NCBI GenBank assembly: GCA_017305935.1
Contig: JAFKJU010000028.1
Span: forward strand, 22,944-86,943
Source: Hyphomicrobiales bacterium
GTDB lineage: Bacteria > Pseudomonadota > Alphaproteobacteria > Rhizobiales > Rhizobiaceae
Direction of reading: 5' to 3'
Length of the DNA stretch: 64,000 bases
The translations under genes were made by a program, and so were the position numbers. How positions within the stretch are numbered: the stretch's first letter is position 1; each line of letters opens with the position of its first letter. A model generated the notes under the pieces. That model was not told the origin of the DNA and did no database searches. It saw only the letters and a program-made list of their open reading frames with translations. Below, in pieces: positions 36,744-46,385 of the stretch.

Positions 36744-39050
36744 TCAATTGCCCATGAGAACGTCGAGCAGCGTCTGCCGGCGGGGTGCCGGCGTTCCGCC
36801 GCCGCCAACGTCTGCGGGCGGGATGAGGTCGGGATCGACGCCGGCCCCGCCATGGCTGCGTTCGGGCAGTCGTGCGGGGATGCCGGCCGGTACGTCCATG
36901 CCGCCACCGGCCGCCGAAACCATCGGTTCCGCGCCGACGGGCACCGGCGGATAGGGGTTGGGATCGGCATTGCTGATGATGTCGCCGATATTGGCCGGCG
37001 CTTCCGCCGCGGGTTCGATCGTGCTTGCCGGAATGTCGTCGACGGGCTGGCCGTTACCGAACAGCGGCGCCGGCGTCAGGCCTTTATGGGCGGCTGTCAT
37101 GAACTCGTGCCAGGCGAGCGCCGGCAAGCCGCCGCCGGTCACCTTCTTCATCGACTTGCCGTCGTCGTTGCCGAACCAGACGCCGGTCGTCAAATTGCTG
37201 GTATAGCCGACGAACAGCGCGTCACGAAACGATTGCGTCGTGCCGCTCTTGCCGGCAGCCTGCCAGCCGTCCAGCCGCGCCTTCTTGCCGGTGCCTTCGG
37301 TAATGACCCGCATCAGCATGGCATTCATATTGGCGACGACATTTTCAGCGAGCACGCGCGGCGGATTGTCATAGGTGTTTTCGTAGAGCACCTTGCCCGA
37401 GGCCGTGGTCACGCGGCGAATGACATGAGCGGTTGCCTTGTAACCGCCGTTCATGAACGGTGCATAGGCGGCCGTGAGCTCCGTCAACGTCACTTCCGAG
37501 GTGCCGAGCGCGATCGAGGCATTCGCCTGCAGCTCCGATTCGATGCCCATGCGATGGGCAAGCTTGGTCACCTGGTCCGGCCCGACTTCCATGACGAGCT
37601 GTGCCGCGATGGTGTTGAGCGAATTGGCCAGCGCGGACGCAAGCGTTACCTCGCCGCGAAACTTCTGGTCGTAATTCTCCGGCGTCCACTTGCCGATCCT
37701 GACCGGCGCGTCGCGACGGATCGAGCCGGGGCGGATGCCCATTTCCAGCGCCGCCGAATAGACGAAGGGTTTGAAGGCCGAGCCCGGCTGGCGCTTGGCC
37801 TTGACGGCGCGGTTGAACTGGCTTTCGGCATAGTCGCGCCCGCCGACCAGCGCCCGGATGGCGCCGGTGCCGTCGATGGCGACGAGCGCGCCTTGCGAGA
37901 CGTTGAGCCTGCGGCCGTCCTTGTCGAGCGCATGGGCGATCGCGCTTTCCGCCTTCTTCTCCAGCCCCATGTCGATGGTCGTGTCGACGATCAGGTCTTC
38001 CTTGACATTGCCGATCAGGCCGGGAAGCTGGTCCATGACCATGTCGGCGACATAATGCTCGGCGCCGGACCAAAAACTCTTCGCCCGCGTCGGCTTCTGC
38101 GACATGGCGGTCGCCACTTCCTTGTCGGTGACGAAACCCTCTTCGCGCATGGCTTCGAGCACGAGCTGGGCGCGGGCTTCCGCCGCCTGCGGATCGCGCG
38201 CCGGCGACAGGCGCGACGGCGCCTTCAGCAAGCCGGCGAGGATCGCCGCCTCGCGCAGCGTCACGTCGCGCGCCGATTTGTTGAAATAGCGCCGCGACGC
38301 CGCCTCGACGCCATAGGCGTTCGAGCCGAAGAAGACGCGGTTGAGATACATCGCCAGGATCTGGTCCTTGGTATAATGCTGCTCCAGCCAGAAGGAGAGC
38401 AGCACTTCCTGCACCTTGCGCTCCAGCGTCCGCTCCTGAGACAGGAACATGTTCTTGGCGAGCTGCTGCGTCAGCGTCGAGCCGCCCTGCACCATGCGCC
38501 CGGTCGTCAGGTTGGTGACGACGGCGCGGCCGAGGCCGAGCGGATCGATGCCGAAATGCGAATAGAAGCGCCGGTCCTCGATGGCGATCACCGCCTGCGG
38601 GATATAGGGCGACATGGTCTGCAGCGATAGCGCCTCGCCGCCGGTATCGCCGCGATTGGCGATGATCGAGCCGTCGACGGCGGCGATCTTGACGTTCGGC
38701 GGCCGGTCGGGGATCGCCCAGGTGCTGGCATTGGGCATGCGCGCGCCGTAATAGACCACCAGACCGGCAACGCCGATGCCGGCCCAGATGCCGAGCACGA
38801 GGCACCAGTAAACAAGGCGACGCAGCAGGCCGATCAGGCCTCCGCTTCCGCCGGAGCGGCGCTTGCTGCTCTTTCGCGACGCGGATTTGGCAGGCTTCGG
38901 GTTCTCGCGGCGTCCACCACCCGAACCACGCCCGCCGCCCGTGACCCGGTCGCCGGCGCCGAGGCGAAATTCGTCGTCGCGGTCGCCAGCCCCTCGACCC
39001 GTGTCGAAAGTCGGTTCGATGCGCTGCCGCGATTTGCCTTTTCCTGCCAT
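36744..39050 (-). CDS. Class A penicillin-binding protein (PBP1A-like)
   Basis: This is a bifunctional peptidoglycan synthase, about 768 residues. A basic Ser/Gly-rich cytosolic N-terminus precedes one membrane anchor (LVYWCLVLGIWAGIGVAGLV). The glycosyltransferase domain has EDRRFYSHFG with catalytic E158, and GGSTLTQQLAKN. The transpeptidase domain has the nucleophile S424 in PGSAFKPF, ANSLN and KSGTT. A Pro/Ala-rich periplasmic tail follows. ATG 39050 is taken as the start although its ribosome site is weak. A candidate CtrA site lies about 100 bases upstream. Confidence 0.93.
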   Translation of the reverse strand: MAGKGKSRQRIEPTFDTGRGAGDRDDEFRLGAGDRVTGGGRGSGGGRRENPKPAKSASRKSSKRRSGGSGGLIGLLRRLVYWCLVLGIWAGIGVAGLVVYYGARMPNASTWAIPDRPPNVKIAAVDGSIIANRGDTGGEALSLQTMSPYIPQAVIAIEDRRFYSHFGIDPLGLGRAVVTNLTTGRMVQGGSTLTQQLAKNMFLSQERTLERKVQEVLLSFWLEQHYTKDQILAMYLNRVFFGSNAYGVEAASRRYFNKSARDVTLREAAILAGLLKAPSRLSPARDPQAAEARAQLVLEAMREEGFVTDKEVATAMSQKPTRAKSFWSGAEHYVADMVMDQLPGLIGNVKEDLIVDTTIDMGLEKKAESAIAHALDKDGRRLNVSQGALVAIDGTGAIRALVGGRDYAESQFNRAVKAKRQPGSAFKPFVYSAALEMGIRPGSIRRDAPVRIGKWTPENYDQKFRGEVTLASALANSLNTIAAQLVMEVGPDQVTKLAHRMGIESELQANASIALGTSEVTLTELTAAYAPFMNGGYKATAHVIRRVTTASGKVLYENTYDNPPRVLAENVVANMNAMLMRVITEGTGKKARLDGWQAAGKSGTTQSFRDALFVGYTSNLTTGVWFGNDDGKSMKKVTGGGLPALAWHEFMTAAHKGLTPAPLFGNGQPVDDIPASTIEPAAEAPANIGDIISNADPNPYPPVPVGAEPMVSAAGGGMDVPAGIPARLPERSHGGAGVDPDLIPPADVGGGGTPAPRRQTLLDVLMGN

Positions 39051-39147
39051 ACCCGACCGACGCTGCCCCGTTGGTTGCTGAAATCGCCTCAAGCCTGTGA
39101 CATCACAGGCGAGCCCGGCAGTCCCGTTGAACTTTAAATGCGGCGAT

Positions 39148-39163
39148 TTAACGCCTTCTTAAG
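39148..39163. promoter_or_regulatory. Candidate CtrA-binding site upstream of the PBP gene
   Basis: TTAACGCCTTCTTAAG has two TTAA half sites with exactly 7 bases between them, close to the CtrA consensus TTAA-N7-TTAAC. It lies about 100 bases before the PBP1A-type gene. Cell-cycle control of wall synthesis would make sense, but this is a match by eye. Confidence 0.4.
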
Positions 39164-39190
39164 ATCGTTGGCAAAGGTGCGGTGGGGGTG

Positions 39191-39652
39191 TCACCCTTGT
39201 GCGACGTCGACCCATTCGGCCGCCGTCAGCGCGGCCATGCGCTGCGGGGGGATGCGCACGGCGGCATTGGTGGCGCCGGCGGCGGGAACGACGGTGTCGA
39301 ATTTTTCCAGCGACCGGTCGCAATAGACCGGCAGCGCGGAGGGCAGGCCGAAGGGGCAGACGCCGCCGACCGGATGGCTGGTCGCTTCCAGCACTTCGTC
39401 GGCGGTCAGCATGCGCGGCTTGCCGCCGAGTGTCTCGCGGCATTTGCGGTTGTCGAGCCGCGCCGTGCCAGCCATCACCACGAGCACCGTGCGCTCGCCC
39501 ACACGGATGCAGATCGTCTTGGCGATCTGGTCGGGTTCGACGCCATGGGCTTCGGCCGCCAGCGCCACCGTCGCCGAACTGGCCTCGGTTTCGATGACGT
39601 CGATATCGGGTGCGTTGGCCCGGAAAAAGGCGCGGACGGATTCGATGCTCAT
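39191..39652 (-). CDS. YbaK/ProX-like aminoacyl-tRNA deacylase
   Basis: This is a 153-residue protein of the YbaK/EbsC family, which clears mischarged tRNAs such as Cys-tRNA-Pro or Ala-tRNA-Pro. Family features are KTICIRVGERTVLVVMAGTA, the conserved lysine region RKCRETLGGKPRMLTADEVL, and HPVGGVCPFGLP. ATG 39652 gives the expected N-terminus MSIESVRAFF. A longer in-frame start at 39718 is less likely. It stands alone, between the PBP gene and the sRNA. Confidence 0.88.
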   Translation of the reverse strand: MSIESVRAFFRANAPDIDVIETEASSATVALAAEAHGVEPDQIAKTICIRVGERTVLVVMAGTARLDNRKCRETLGGKPRMLTADEVLEATSHPVGGVCPFGLPSALPVYCDRSLEKFDTVVPAAGATNAAVRIPPQRMAALTAAEWVDVAQG

Positions 39653-39760
39653 GGAGCCTGAATAAGCGAGCTTGGCCGCCGCTTCAATCCCTGGCGTTGA
39701 GCTATGCGAATTACGCATTGCTGCGCTGCAATAAAAGCCTGTTTTTTAGTCGGGAATCGT

Positions 39761-39766
39761 GTATAT
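39761..39766 (+). promoter_or_regulatory. -10 element of the sRNA gene
   Basis: GTATAT resembles the rhizobial -10 consensus CTATAT and lies about 7 bases before the expected RNA start. The -35 region around 39738-39743 is poorly conserved. Confidence 0.45.
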
Positions 39767-39773
39767 TTCCTCT

Positions 39774-39897
39774 CATCGACGCGGCACACTCCTCCTCCCA
39801 GTGCCGCCCGATTGGACTGACGATCCTCCTCCTCCCGATTGTCAGTCAGTATCAGTGCCCGGCGCCTCCTCCTCCCGCGCCGGGCACTTTCATTTTC
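39774..39897 (+). ncRNA. NfeR1/ar14-type sRNA with three anti-SD hairpins
   Basis: Three consecutive hairpins each display a CTCCTCC-type loop. Hairpin 1 has stem GCGGCAC (39781-39787)/GTGCCGC (39801-39807). Hairpin 2 has stem GACTGAC (39815-39821)/GTCAGTC (39841-39847). Hairpin 3 has stem GTGCCCGGCGC (39855-39865)/GCGCCGGGCAC (39877-39887) and a T-rich tail that makes it the terminator. The loops are complementary to Shine-Dalgarno sequences. This matches the alphaproteobacterial ar14 family (NfeR1 of Sinorhizobium), a trans-acting repressor of transport mRNAs. The size of about 124 nt fits that family. The 5' end is inferred from the -10 box. Confidence 0.85.
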
Positions 39898-39918
39898 AGC
39901 CTCCCGCTTTCTCCTTTA

Positions 39919-40080
39919 TCATAGACGTTTGGCGGGATTGTCGTTTTCGTCCGGATTGGGCAGTGGCGCCTCGTCCGGCAGGCGGTCCGGTTCCGGTTCG
40001 GAAATCGGCGGAGGCGGATCGAGCGGCGGCGGAACGGGTGGCTTGGCGGGCTCCGGAATGGGTTCGACGGGATAGCTCAT
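39919..40080 (-). CDS. Small proline-rich protein
   Basis: This 53-residue protein is rich in Pro, Glu and Asp (EPAKPPVPPPLDPPPPISEP, then DRLPDEAPLPNPDENDN). AGGAG lies 7 bases before ATG 40080, which supports translation. There is no signal peptide or membrane segment. It is likely disordered and of unknown function. It converges with the sRNA gene, so transcripts could overlap at their 3' ends. Confidence 0.6.
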   Translation of the reverse strand: MSYPVEPIPEPAKPPVPPPLDPPPPISEPEPDRLPDEAPLPNPDENDNPAKRL

Positions 40081-40272
40081 GGCATTCTCCTGATGGGTTT
40101 CGGCCCCTGCGAAAACGCGGGCAGCCTTGCGGCGATGGCATGCGTCGGTATCAGGGACCAACGACATCAGGCCGCCATTGTTCCAGGCCGGATGGAACCA
40201 CCGGGGTCGATTGCGGGTTTGAAGGGCGGCGGACACCGGCGGCGAGCGCCGGCCCGCACCGGAGACCCCATC

Positions 40273-40515
40273 ATGCAGATCACCTACCATATCGCGGAAC
40301 ATGACGGCGGCTGGGCCTACAGGCTGGGCGACGTCTGGTCCGAACCCTTTGCCTCCCACGACGAAGCACTGGCCGCTGCCCGCCGCGCCGCCGAGCGCCA
40401 GCAGGTCGGCGGCGACAATGCGGAGATCGACTACCAGGCCGGCGACGGTCGCTGGCGCCACGAGCATGTCGATGGCGGCGACCGCCCTGAGGTCGAGGTC
40501 GATCCCAAGGACTGA
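40273..40515 (+). CDS. DUF2188-type small protein
   Basis: This 80-residue protein has the DUF2188 pattern: an N-terminal strand YHIAEHDGGWAYRLGD, a middle helix SHDEALAAARRAAERQQVG, and a C-terminal strand with the acidic ending DRPEVEVDPKD. GGAGA lies about 8 bases before ATG 40273. The function of the family is unknown. cysK follows about 120 bases later but there is no reason to link them. Confidence 0.7.
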   Translation: MQITYHIAEHDGGWAYRLGDVWSEPFASHDEALAAARRAAERQQVGGDNAEIDYQAGDGRWRHEHVDGGDRPEVEVDPKD

Positions 40516-40637
40516 TCTTTCCGCATCGCCGGATCGTGATCTTTCTTCCGCGCCGGTTACGGTGCCGGCCACTGGAATAGGGGCGCGATTGCCCCTATTG
40601 TCCATGCCGACATATCGCGCACCAAGGGAGAGAGAAC

Positions 40638-41606
40638 ATGTCCGAACCCCGCAAGCCCGGCCGCGGCCGCGTCTATTCCTCGATAACCGAGACCATCGGC
40701 GATACGCCGATCGTCCGCCTCGACAAGTTTGCGCGCGAAAAGGGCATCAAGGCCAACCTGCTGGCCAAGCTGGAATTCTTCAACCCGATCGCCTCGGTGA
40801 AGGACCGCATCGGCGTGGCAATGATCGAAACGCTGGAGGAGCAGGGCCGCATCACTCCCGGCAAGACCGTGCTGATCGAGCCGACCTCCGGCAATACAGG
40901 CATCGCGCTTGCCTTCGCCGCCGCCGCCAAGGGCTATCGCCTGATCCTCACCATGCCGGAGACCATGTCGATCGAGCGCCGCAAGATGCTGGCGCTGCTC
41001 GGGGCGGAACTGGTGCTGACCGAAGGGCCGAAGGGCATGAAGGGCGCGATCGCCAAGGCCGAGGAACTGGCCGCCGACCTGCCGGATGCGATCATCCCGC
41101 AGCAGTTCGAAAACCCAGCCAATCCGGAAATCCACCGCCGAACCACCGCCGAGGAGATCTGGAACGACACGGATGGCGCCGTCGATATCCTCGTTGCCGG
41201 CATCGGCACCGGTGGCACGATCACCGGCGCCGGCCAGGTTCTGAAATCCAAGAAGCCCTCGGTCAAGGTCGTCGCCGTCGAGCCGACCGATAGCCCGGTG
41301 CTTTCCGGCGGCAATCCTGGCCCGCACAAAATCCAGGGCATTGGCGCCGGTTTCGCCCCGAAAATCCTCGACACCAACGTCTATGACGAGATCGTCACCG
41401 TCAGCAATGACGACGCCTTCGCCAATGCCCGCCTCGTCGCCCGCCTCGAAGGCGTGCCAGTCGGCATTTCCTCGGGCGCGGCGCTGGCGGCGGCCACCGT
41501 CATCGGCCAGCGCGAAGAAAATGCCGGCAAGACCATCGTTGTCATCATCCCCTCCTTCGCCGAGCGCTATCTTTCGACCGCGCTGTTCGAGGGGCTGGGC
41601 GGTTAG
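40638..41606 (+). CDS. cysK: Cysteine synthase A
   Basis: This is O-acetylserine sulfhydrylase, 322 residues, which makes L-cysteine from O-acetylserine and sulfide. PLP-binding lysine K55 is in [13 protein letters not shown]. The substrate loop is [12 protein letters not shown], the phosphate-binding glycine loop is [12 protein letters not shown], and the C-terminus has [19 protein letters not shown] precedes the start. It appears to be a single-gene unit converging on the ComM-like gene. Confidence 0.95.
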   Translation: MSEPRKPGRGRVYSSITETIGDTPIVRLDKFAREKGIKANLLAKLEFFNPIASVKDRIGVAMIETLEEQGRITPGKTVLIEPTSGNTGIALAFAAAAKGYRLILTMPETMSIERRKMLALLGAELVLTEGPKGMKGAIAKAEELAADLPDAIIPQQFENPANPEIHRRTTAEEIWNDTDGAVDILVAGIGTGGTITGAGQVLKSKKPSVKVVAVEPTDSPVLSGGNPGPHKIQGIGAGFAPKILDTNVYDEIVTVSNDDAFANARLVARLEGVPVGISSGAALAAATVIGQREENAGKTIVVIIPSFAERYLSTALFEGLGG

Positions 41607-41672
41607 CTTTTCAAAGAGCGAAGGGTCGCGCCTGTCCCGGTGCGGCCTTCCTTCTTGCCGGAAGCGCCGGCC

Positions 41673-43205
41673 TCACGCCGCCGCCGTCAGCCGCTCGCCG
41701 GCGATGCGATAGGAAATCGCTTCCGCCAGATGGATGCGGCCGACCGTTTCCTGTCCCTCGAGATCGGCCAGCGTGCGCGCCACCTTGAGGATGCGATGAT
41801 AGCCGCGAGCGGAGAATTTCATTTTCTCGGCGGCATCGCGCAGCAGTTTCAGCCCCGGCTCGTCCGGTTCGGCCACCACCTCGATCAGGGCGGTGGAGCA
41901 GCGGGCATTGGTGGTCGCGGCCGGCAGGCCGGCGGCGACATAGCGCCGGCGCTGCATGTCTCTTGCACGCGCCACGCGGGCGGCGACCGTCGCGCTGCTC
42001 TCGGCGGCGCGGGGACGGATGAGGTCGGCGGCGGAAACGGCGGGCACGTCGATGCGGATATCGATGCGATCCATCAAAGGCCCGGAAATGCGCGCCTGGT
42101 AATCGCTCATGCAGCGCGGACCCTTGGCGCAACTGTGGCCGGGCTCGCCGGCCATGCCGCAGCGGCAGGGGTTCATCGCCGCGACGAGCTGGATATTGGC
42201 GGGGTAGGAGACGCGGTGATTGGCGCGGGCGATAATGCATTCGCCGCTTTCCAGCGGCTGGCGCAAGGCATCCAGAACCTGCGGCGAGAATTCGGGGAAT
42301 TCGTCGAGAAACAGGATGCCGTGATGGGCAAGTGAGGCCTCGCCCGGTCGCCCACGAAAGCCGCCGCCGACCAGCGCCGCCATGGTCGCCGAATGATGCG
42401 GGGTGCGATAGGGCCGCCGGTCCGACAGCTTGCCGCCGGCAAGCTGTCCGGCGACGGAATGGATCATCGACACTTCCAGCAGTTCGGCGGCCGAGAGCGG
42501 CGGCAGGATCGAGGGCAGGCGCGCCGCCAGCATCGACTTGCCGGAACCGGGCGGGCCGACCATCAACAGGTTATGCCCGCCGGCGGCTGCCACCTCCAGC
42601 GCCCGCTTGGCGCTTTCCTGTCCCTTGATTTCCGAGAGATCGGGCAAATTGGCGGGATTGGCGCGGATCGCCGGCACGGGGCGGGACAGCTTCTGGGTGC
42701 CGCGGAAATGATTGGCAAGCGCGATCAGGCTGCGGGGCGCGAGAATATCGATACCCTCGCCGGCCCAGGCGGCTTCGGCGCCGCTGTCGGCGGGGCAGAT
42801 CAGCCCCTTGTCGAGCGCATGCGCCGCGATCGCCGCCGGCAAGGCGCCGGCGACCGGGGCCAGCGTGCCGTCCAGATTGAGTTCGCCGAGAACGACGTAA
42901 TCCGCGAGCGCATCAGGCGGCACAGCGCCCAGCGCCGCCATCAGGCCGAGCGCGATCGGCAGGTCGAAATGCGAGCCTTCCTTGGGCAGGTCGGCAGGCG
43001 CGAGGTTGACGGTGACGCGTTTCGGCGGCAAGGCGAGGCCGCAGGCGTGAAGGGCTGCCTGCACTCGCTCGCGGCTTTCGGCTACCGCCTTGTCCGGCAG
43101 GCCGACGATCTGCATGCCCACCTTGCCGGGCGCGACCATGACCTGCACCTCGACGGGAACACCCTCGATGCCCTGAAAGGCCAGCGTGCTGACGCGCCCA
43201 ACCAT
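41673..43205 (-). CDS. comM: ComM/YifB-family Mg-chelatase-like AAA ATPase
   Basis: This is a 510-residue AAA+ protein. An N-terminal Lon-protease-like fold (residues about 1-170, with DKAVAESRERVQAALHACGL) is followed by an ATPase with Walker A GPPGSGKS at 217-224 and Walker B ILFLDEFPEF. A zinc-like cluster comes next (CRCGMAGEPGHSC), and the Mg-chelatase C-terminal domain ends in HLAEAISYR. ComM is a hexameric helicase that promotes branch migration during natural transformation. The family is also found in organisms without known competence. It probably forms its own unit. Confidence 0.92.
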   Translation of the reverse strand: MVGRVSTLAFQGIEGVPVEVQVMVAPGKVGMQIVGLPDKAVAESRERVQAALHACGLALPPKRVTVNLAPADLPKEGSHFDLPIALGLMAALGAVPPDALADYVVLGELNLDGTLAPVAGALPAAIAAHALDKGLICPADSGAEAAWAGEGIDILAPRSLIALANHFRGTQKLSRPVPAIRANPANLPDLSEIKGQESAKRALEVAAAGGHNLLMVGPPGSGKSMLAARLPSILPPLSAAELLEVSMIHSVAGQLAGGKLSDRRPYRTPHHSATMAALVGGGFRGRPGEASLAHHGILFLDEFPEFSPQVLDALRQPLESGECIIARANHRVSYPANIQLVAAMNPCRCGMAGEPGHSCAKGPRCMSDYQARISGPLMDRIDIRIDVPAVSAADLIRPRAAESSATVAARVARARDMQRRRYVAAGLPAATTNARCSTALIEVVAEPDEPGLKLLRDAAEKMKFSARGYHRILKVARTLADLEGQETVGRIHLAEAISYRIAGERLTAAA

Positions 43206-43369
43206 GTTTCCTGCCCTCTCGCCCGATCCGATGCACCCTCAGCGGGTTATGGATTGCAATCTGGCATGGAATATGGAATAAAACAAGAACACAAAATGAA
43301 CAATCTCCCGCATCCGGTGTGATCAGGTTGCGGGAGGTTGTATGGCTGGAACAAACGAGGGAGGAAGGC

Positions 43370-44317
43370 TCAGCTTTTCTTGGCTTCGATCGCGTCCCAG
43401 AGGAGTGCCGCGATGTCGGCGCCGCCGAATTTCTTCACTTCGCGGATGCCGGTCGGCGAGGTGACGTTGATCTCGGTCATGTAGTCGCCGATGACGTCGA
43501 TGCCGACGAGCAGGAAGCCGCGTTCGCGTAAAGACGGGCCGATGCGCTCGCAGATTTCGCGCTCGCGCGCCGTCAGTTCGGTCGCTTCGGCGCGGCCGCC
43601 GACATGCATGTTGGAGCGGCTGTCATGCTCGGCCGGCACGCGGTTGATGGCGCCGACCGGCTTGCCGTCGACGAGGATGATGCGCTTGTCGCCCTTGCGC
43701 ACATCCGGCAGGTATTGCTGGGCGATATAGGGTTCGCGGAACATCTGTGCGAACATTTCGAGAAGGGAGGAGAAGTTGCGGTCGTCGCGCGAGGAATGGA
43801 AGACGCCGGCGCCGCCATTGCCGTAGAGCGGCTTGAGGATGATGTCGCCCATTTCGGCGCGGAATCGGGCGATTTCGGCGGGATCGCGGGTGATCAGCGT
43901 CCGCGGCATCAGGTCGGCGAATTCGGTGACGAAAATCTTTTCCGGCGAATTGCGCACCCAGGCCGGGTCGTTGACGACGAGCGTCTTCGGATGGATGCGC
44001 TCGAGCAGATGCGTGGAGGTGATATAGGCCATGTCGAAGGGCGGATCCTGGCGCAGCAGGACGACGTCCATGGTCGCGAGGTCGATGCGCTCCGGCGTGC
44101 CGAGGGTGAAATGGTCGCCCTTGACGTCGCGTAGCGCCATTTCCTCGACGGTCGCAAAAATCGTGCCGTCGCGCATGGTCAGCTTGTCGGGCGTGTAATG
44201 GAACAGCTTGTAGCCACGCGCCTGCGCTTCCAGGCTCATGGCAAAGGTCGAATCCCCGGCAATGCTGATGCCGGAAACATGGTCCATCTGGACCGCTACG
44301 TTCTTGATCTTGGCCAT
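43370..44317 (-). CDS. gshB: Glutathione synthetase
   Basis: This is an ATP-grasp enzyme, 315 residues, which joins gamma-glutamylcysteine and glycine. ATG 44317 gives the usual rhizobial N-terminus [17 protein letters not shown]. The ATP-grasp and substrate regions are [57 protein letters not shown] and [26 protein letters not shown] lies about 12 bases upstream. Its 3' end is 165 bases from the ComM-like gene, and a cupin gene is upstream on the same strand. Confidence 0.95.
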   Translation of the reverse strand: MAKIKNVAVQMDHVSGISIAGDSTFAMSLEAQARGYKLFHYTPDKLTMRDGTIFATVEEMALRDVKGDHFTLGTPERIDLATMDVVLLRQDPPFDMAYITSTHLLERIHPKTLVVNDPAWVRNSPEKIFVTEFADLMPRTLITRDPAEIARFRAEMGDIILKPLYGNGGAGVFHSSRDDRNFSSLLEMFAQMFREPYIAQQYLPDVRKGDKRIILVDGKPVGAINRVPAEHDSRSNMHVGGRAEATELTAREREICERIGPSLRERGFLLVGIDVIGDYMTEINVTSPTGIREVKKFGGADIAALLWDAIEAKKS

Positions 44318-44397
44318 AGGCTCGAAGGGCTCCCCGCTGAGTTCGCGCGCTTCCATTTAGGATGCGCCGGCGCTGATGGCAACGGGGGCGCCCGAAG

Positions 44398-44904
44398 TCA
44401 GGCGGCGAGGCCGACCGATCCGCCCGAAGTCAGGAAACGCTTGATGCGGATGGCGGCGGCCAGCGGCTTGGGGAAGGGGCGGCGCAGGAAGGCGATCTTG
44501 CGTACATAGCCTTCCACCTGCCAGGTCGCCCAGGTGTCGCCGGCAAAATAGGCGATGTCGCCGGTCTTCAGTGTTCGCGTCGACCCGTCCGCGGCGGTGA
44601 CATGCACGGTGCCCTCAAGGATCAGCACGGTCTCGTCCCAGGGAAAATACCAGCGGAAGCTGCCGTCGGTGCAATCCCAGACGGCAGTCAGCGCGGCGTC
44701 GTCGGGGCTGCGGGAATGTTCGGCGGCGCGCGCCTGCGGGTCGCCGGAGAGCACCCAGGCCGGATTGATCGGCGCGGGCGTCATTTCCATCTCGCCCATG
44801 GGCGCGGTGACCAGCGGCGGCATGGTGTTGCCCGACAGAAGATTCGGCGGCACCGCGCGCATCGCCATCGTCGCAGCACTCGCCAGCATCATTTTCCAGA
44901 CCAT
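44398..44904 (-). CDS. Cupin-domain protein
   Basis: This 168-residue protein has a cupin fold of the DUF861 type: the strand pair FRWYFPWDETVLILEGTVHV and the second motif GDIAYFAGDTWATWQVEGYV. An N-terminal segment of about 30 residues is rich in Met and Ala and could be a weak signal or membrane-proximal region. It lies 80 bases before gshB on the same strand. The ligand and role are unknown. Confidence 0.75.
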   Translation of the reverse strand: MVWKMMLASAATMAMRAVPPNLLSGNTMPPLVTAPMGEMEMTPAPINPAWVLSGDPQARAAEHSRSPDDAALTAVWDCTDGSFRWYFPWDETVLILEGTVHVTAADGSTRTLKTGDIAYFAGDTWATWQVEGYVRKIAFLRRPFPKPLAAAIRIKRFLTSGGSVGLAA

Positions 44905-45015
44905 ACTTGCCCCCCAATTTTACAATGTCCCAAAACGGGACGCCCACCGGGAGGCAGGTTACGCCATGAGCCGTAACGGTTCGGTTCAGGTTTTCCGCTG
45001 TATTTTAACGACCCT

Positions 45016-45056
45016 AAAGCATGACCAGCCGAAGCGTGTTCGCTTCGGCGTCGGAC
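45016..45056. repeat. Intergenic hairpin, possibly a dispersed repeat
   Basis: GCCGAAGCG (45028-45036) pairs perfectly with CGCTTCGGC (45041-45049) around TGTT. The flanking TAAAGCATGACC is like the ends of rhizobial intergenic repeats. It lies between the cupin gene start and the yraN stop. Confidence 0.45.
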
Positions 45057-45112
45057 AATGTGGAACCAAGAGAATAGATCATTCCCCGTGACCTGTGTTC
45101 ACCGGAAATGTT

Positions 45113-45481
45113 CTAGAAAGCGTCGACAAAATGGCGCGGCCAGCGCAGCGGCATTACGGCGACGATGTCGTAACGCTGCGACAGCAGATGGGCGTCGCGT
45201 TGGCGCGACAGCCAGATGTCGCTGGCGGCGCGGATGCGTTTCTGCGCCGTGGCGCTGACGGCATCGACGGCCCTCAGTTCGTCGCCGCGCGCCTTGACCT
45301 CGATGAAGACGGCAAGATCGCCCTTGCGGGCGACGATGTCGATCTCGCCGAGTTTCGTACGATAGCGCAGGGCGAGGATGCGATAGCCTTTGAGCAGCAG
45401 GTAGGCGGCGGCGATCCATTCGGAGACATGGCCACGCCGATGCGCCTTGCGCCGCCGGTTCTTGAGCGGGTCAGCCTCCAT
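45113..45481 (-). CDS. yraN: YraN-family (UPF0102) nuclease-fold protein
   Basis: This 122-residue protein has a restriction-endonuclease-like core: GHVSEWIAAAYLLLKGYRIL, then GEIDIVARKGDLAVFIEVKA, which carries the Asp and Glu-x-Lys residues of such nucleases. The cellular role of UPF0102 is not settled. It overlaps the end of rsmI, as in many bacteria where rsmI-yraN(-gshB) are linked. Confidence 0.88.
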   Translation of the reverse strand: MEADPLKNRRRKAHRRGHVSEWIAAAYLLLKGYRILALRYRTKLGEIDIVARKGDLAVFIEVKARGDELRAVDAVSATAQKRIRAASDIWLSRQRDAHLLSQRYDIVAVMPLRWPRHFVDAF

Positions 45482-46385
45482 TGCCCTTCATGTCCAGCAG
45501 ACGGCGGTAGAGATCCTTGCGCGGCAGGCCGCTCAGGCGCGCCGCTTCGGTGGCGGCCTTGCCGGCCGGCATGTCCTTCGATAGCTGGCTCAGGAGGGCG
45601 TCGACATCGGCCTCTTCCGGTGGCGGCGGGGCGTCCGGCGGAGCGATGACTAGCACGATTTCGCCCTTTACCGTCCGTTCGGCAAATTCGGCGGCAAGCT
45701 CGCCGAGCGTGCCGCGGCGGAATTCCTCGAACGTCTTGGTCAACTCGCGGCAGACGGCGGCGCGGCGTTGCGTGCCGAGCACCTGCGCCGCCGCGACGAG
45801 GCTGTCGCCGATTCGATGGGGGGAATCGAAGTAGATCAGCGTTGAGGGAATGGCGGCGAGTTCCGCGAAGCGGTCGCGCTTCGCCTTGTCCTTGTGCGGC
45901 AGGAAGCCGGCGAACAGGAAGGCGTCGTTGGGCAGGCCGGAGCCGACCAGTGCGGCAAGCGGCGCGGAGGCGCCGGGCAGGGGGACGACGCGAAAGCCGG
46001 CCGCGATAGCCAGTGTCGCGAGGCGATAGCCGGGATCGGAAACCAGCGGCGTCCCGGCATCGGAGACGAGGGCCACGGATTTTCCCTCCGCGAGGAAGGC
46101 GAGCAGGCGCGGCCCGGCCTCGTCGGCATTGTGTTCGTGATAGGCAAAGGGCCGGTTGCGAATGCCGTAGCGGTCGAGCAGCACGCGGGTGACGCGGGTG
46201 TCCTCGCAGGCGAGCACGTCGGCTCCGGCAAGCGTTTCCAGCGCACGCAGGGTGATATCGGCGAGATTGCCGATGGGCGTGGCGACGAGATAGAGCGCCG
46301 GCTCCAGCGGCCGGGCGGGTATGGAAACGTCATGCAGGCGGTAGCTGCGCGCATGGCCCCCGCCGTCCTCGTCATGCCTGTCCAC
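45471..46385 (-). CDS. rsmI: 16S rRNA 2'-O-methyltransferase RsmI
   Basis: RsmI methylates C1402 of 16S rRNA on the ribose and belongs to the tetrapyrrole-methylase fold. Features are LYLVATPIGNLADITLRALE, VLACEDTRVTRVLLDRYGI, LVSDAGTPLVSDPGYRL, PLPGASAPLAALVGSGLP and FYFDSP-like IYFDSPHRIG. The frame runs open upstream and no ATG fits the family start. GTG 46385 with GGAAGG about 10 bases upstream gives 304 residues, including the family-typical RSYRLHDV lead. Confidence 0.92.
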   Translation of the reverse strand: MDRHDEDGGGHARSYRLHDVSIPARPLEPALYLVATPIGNLADITLRALETLAGADVLACEDTRVTRVLLDRYGIRNRPFAYHEHNADEAGPRLLAFLAEGKSVALVSDAGTPLVSDPGYRLATLAIAAGFRVVPLPGASAPLAALVGSGLPNDAFLFAGFLPHKDKAKRDRFAELAAIPSTLIYFDSPHRIGDSLVAAAQVLGTQRRAAVCRELTKTFEEFRRGTLGELAAEFAERTVKGEIVLVIAPPDAPPPPEEADVDALLSQLSKDMPAGKAATEAARLSGLPRKDLYRRLLDMKGNGG

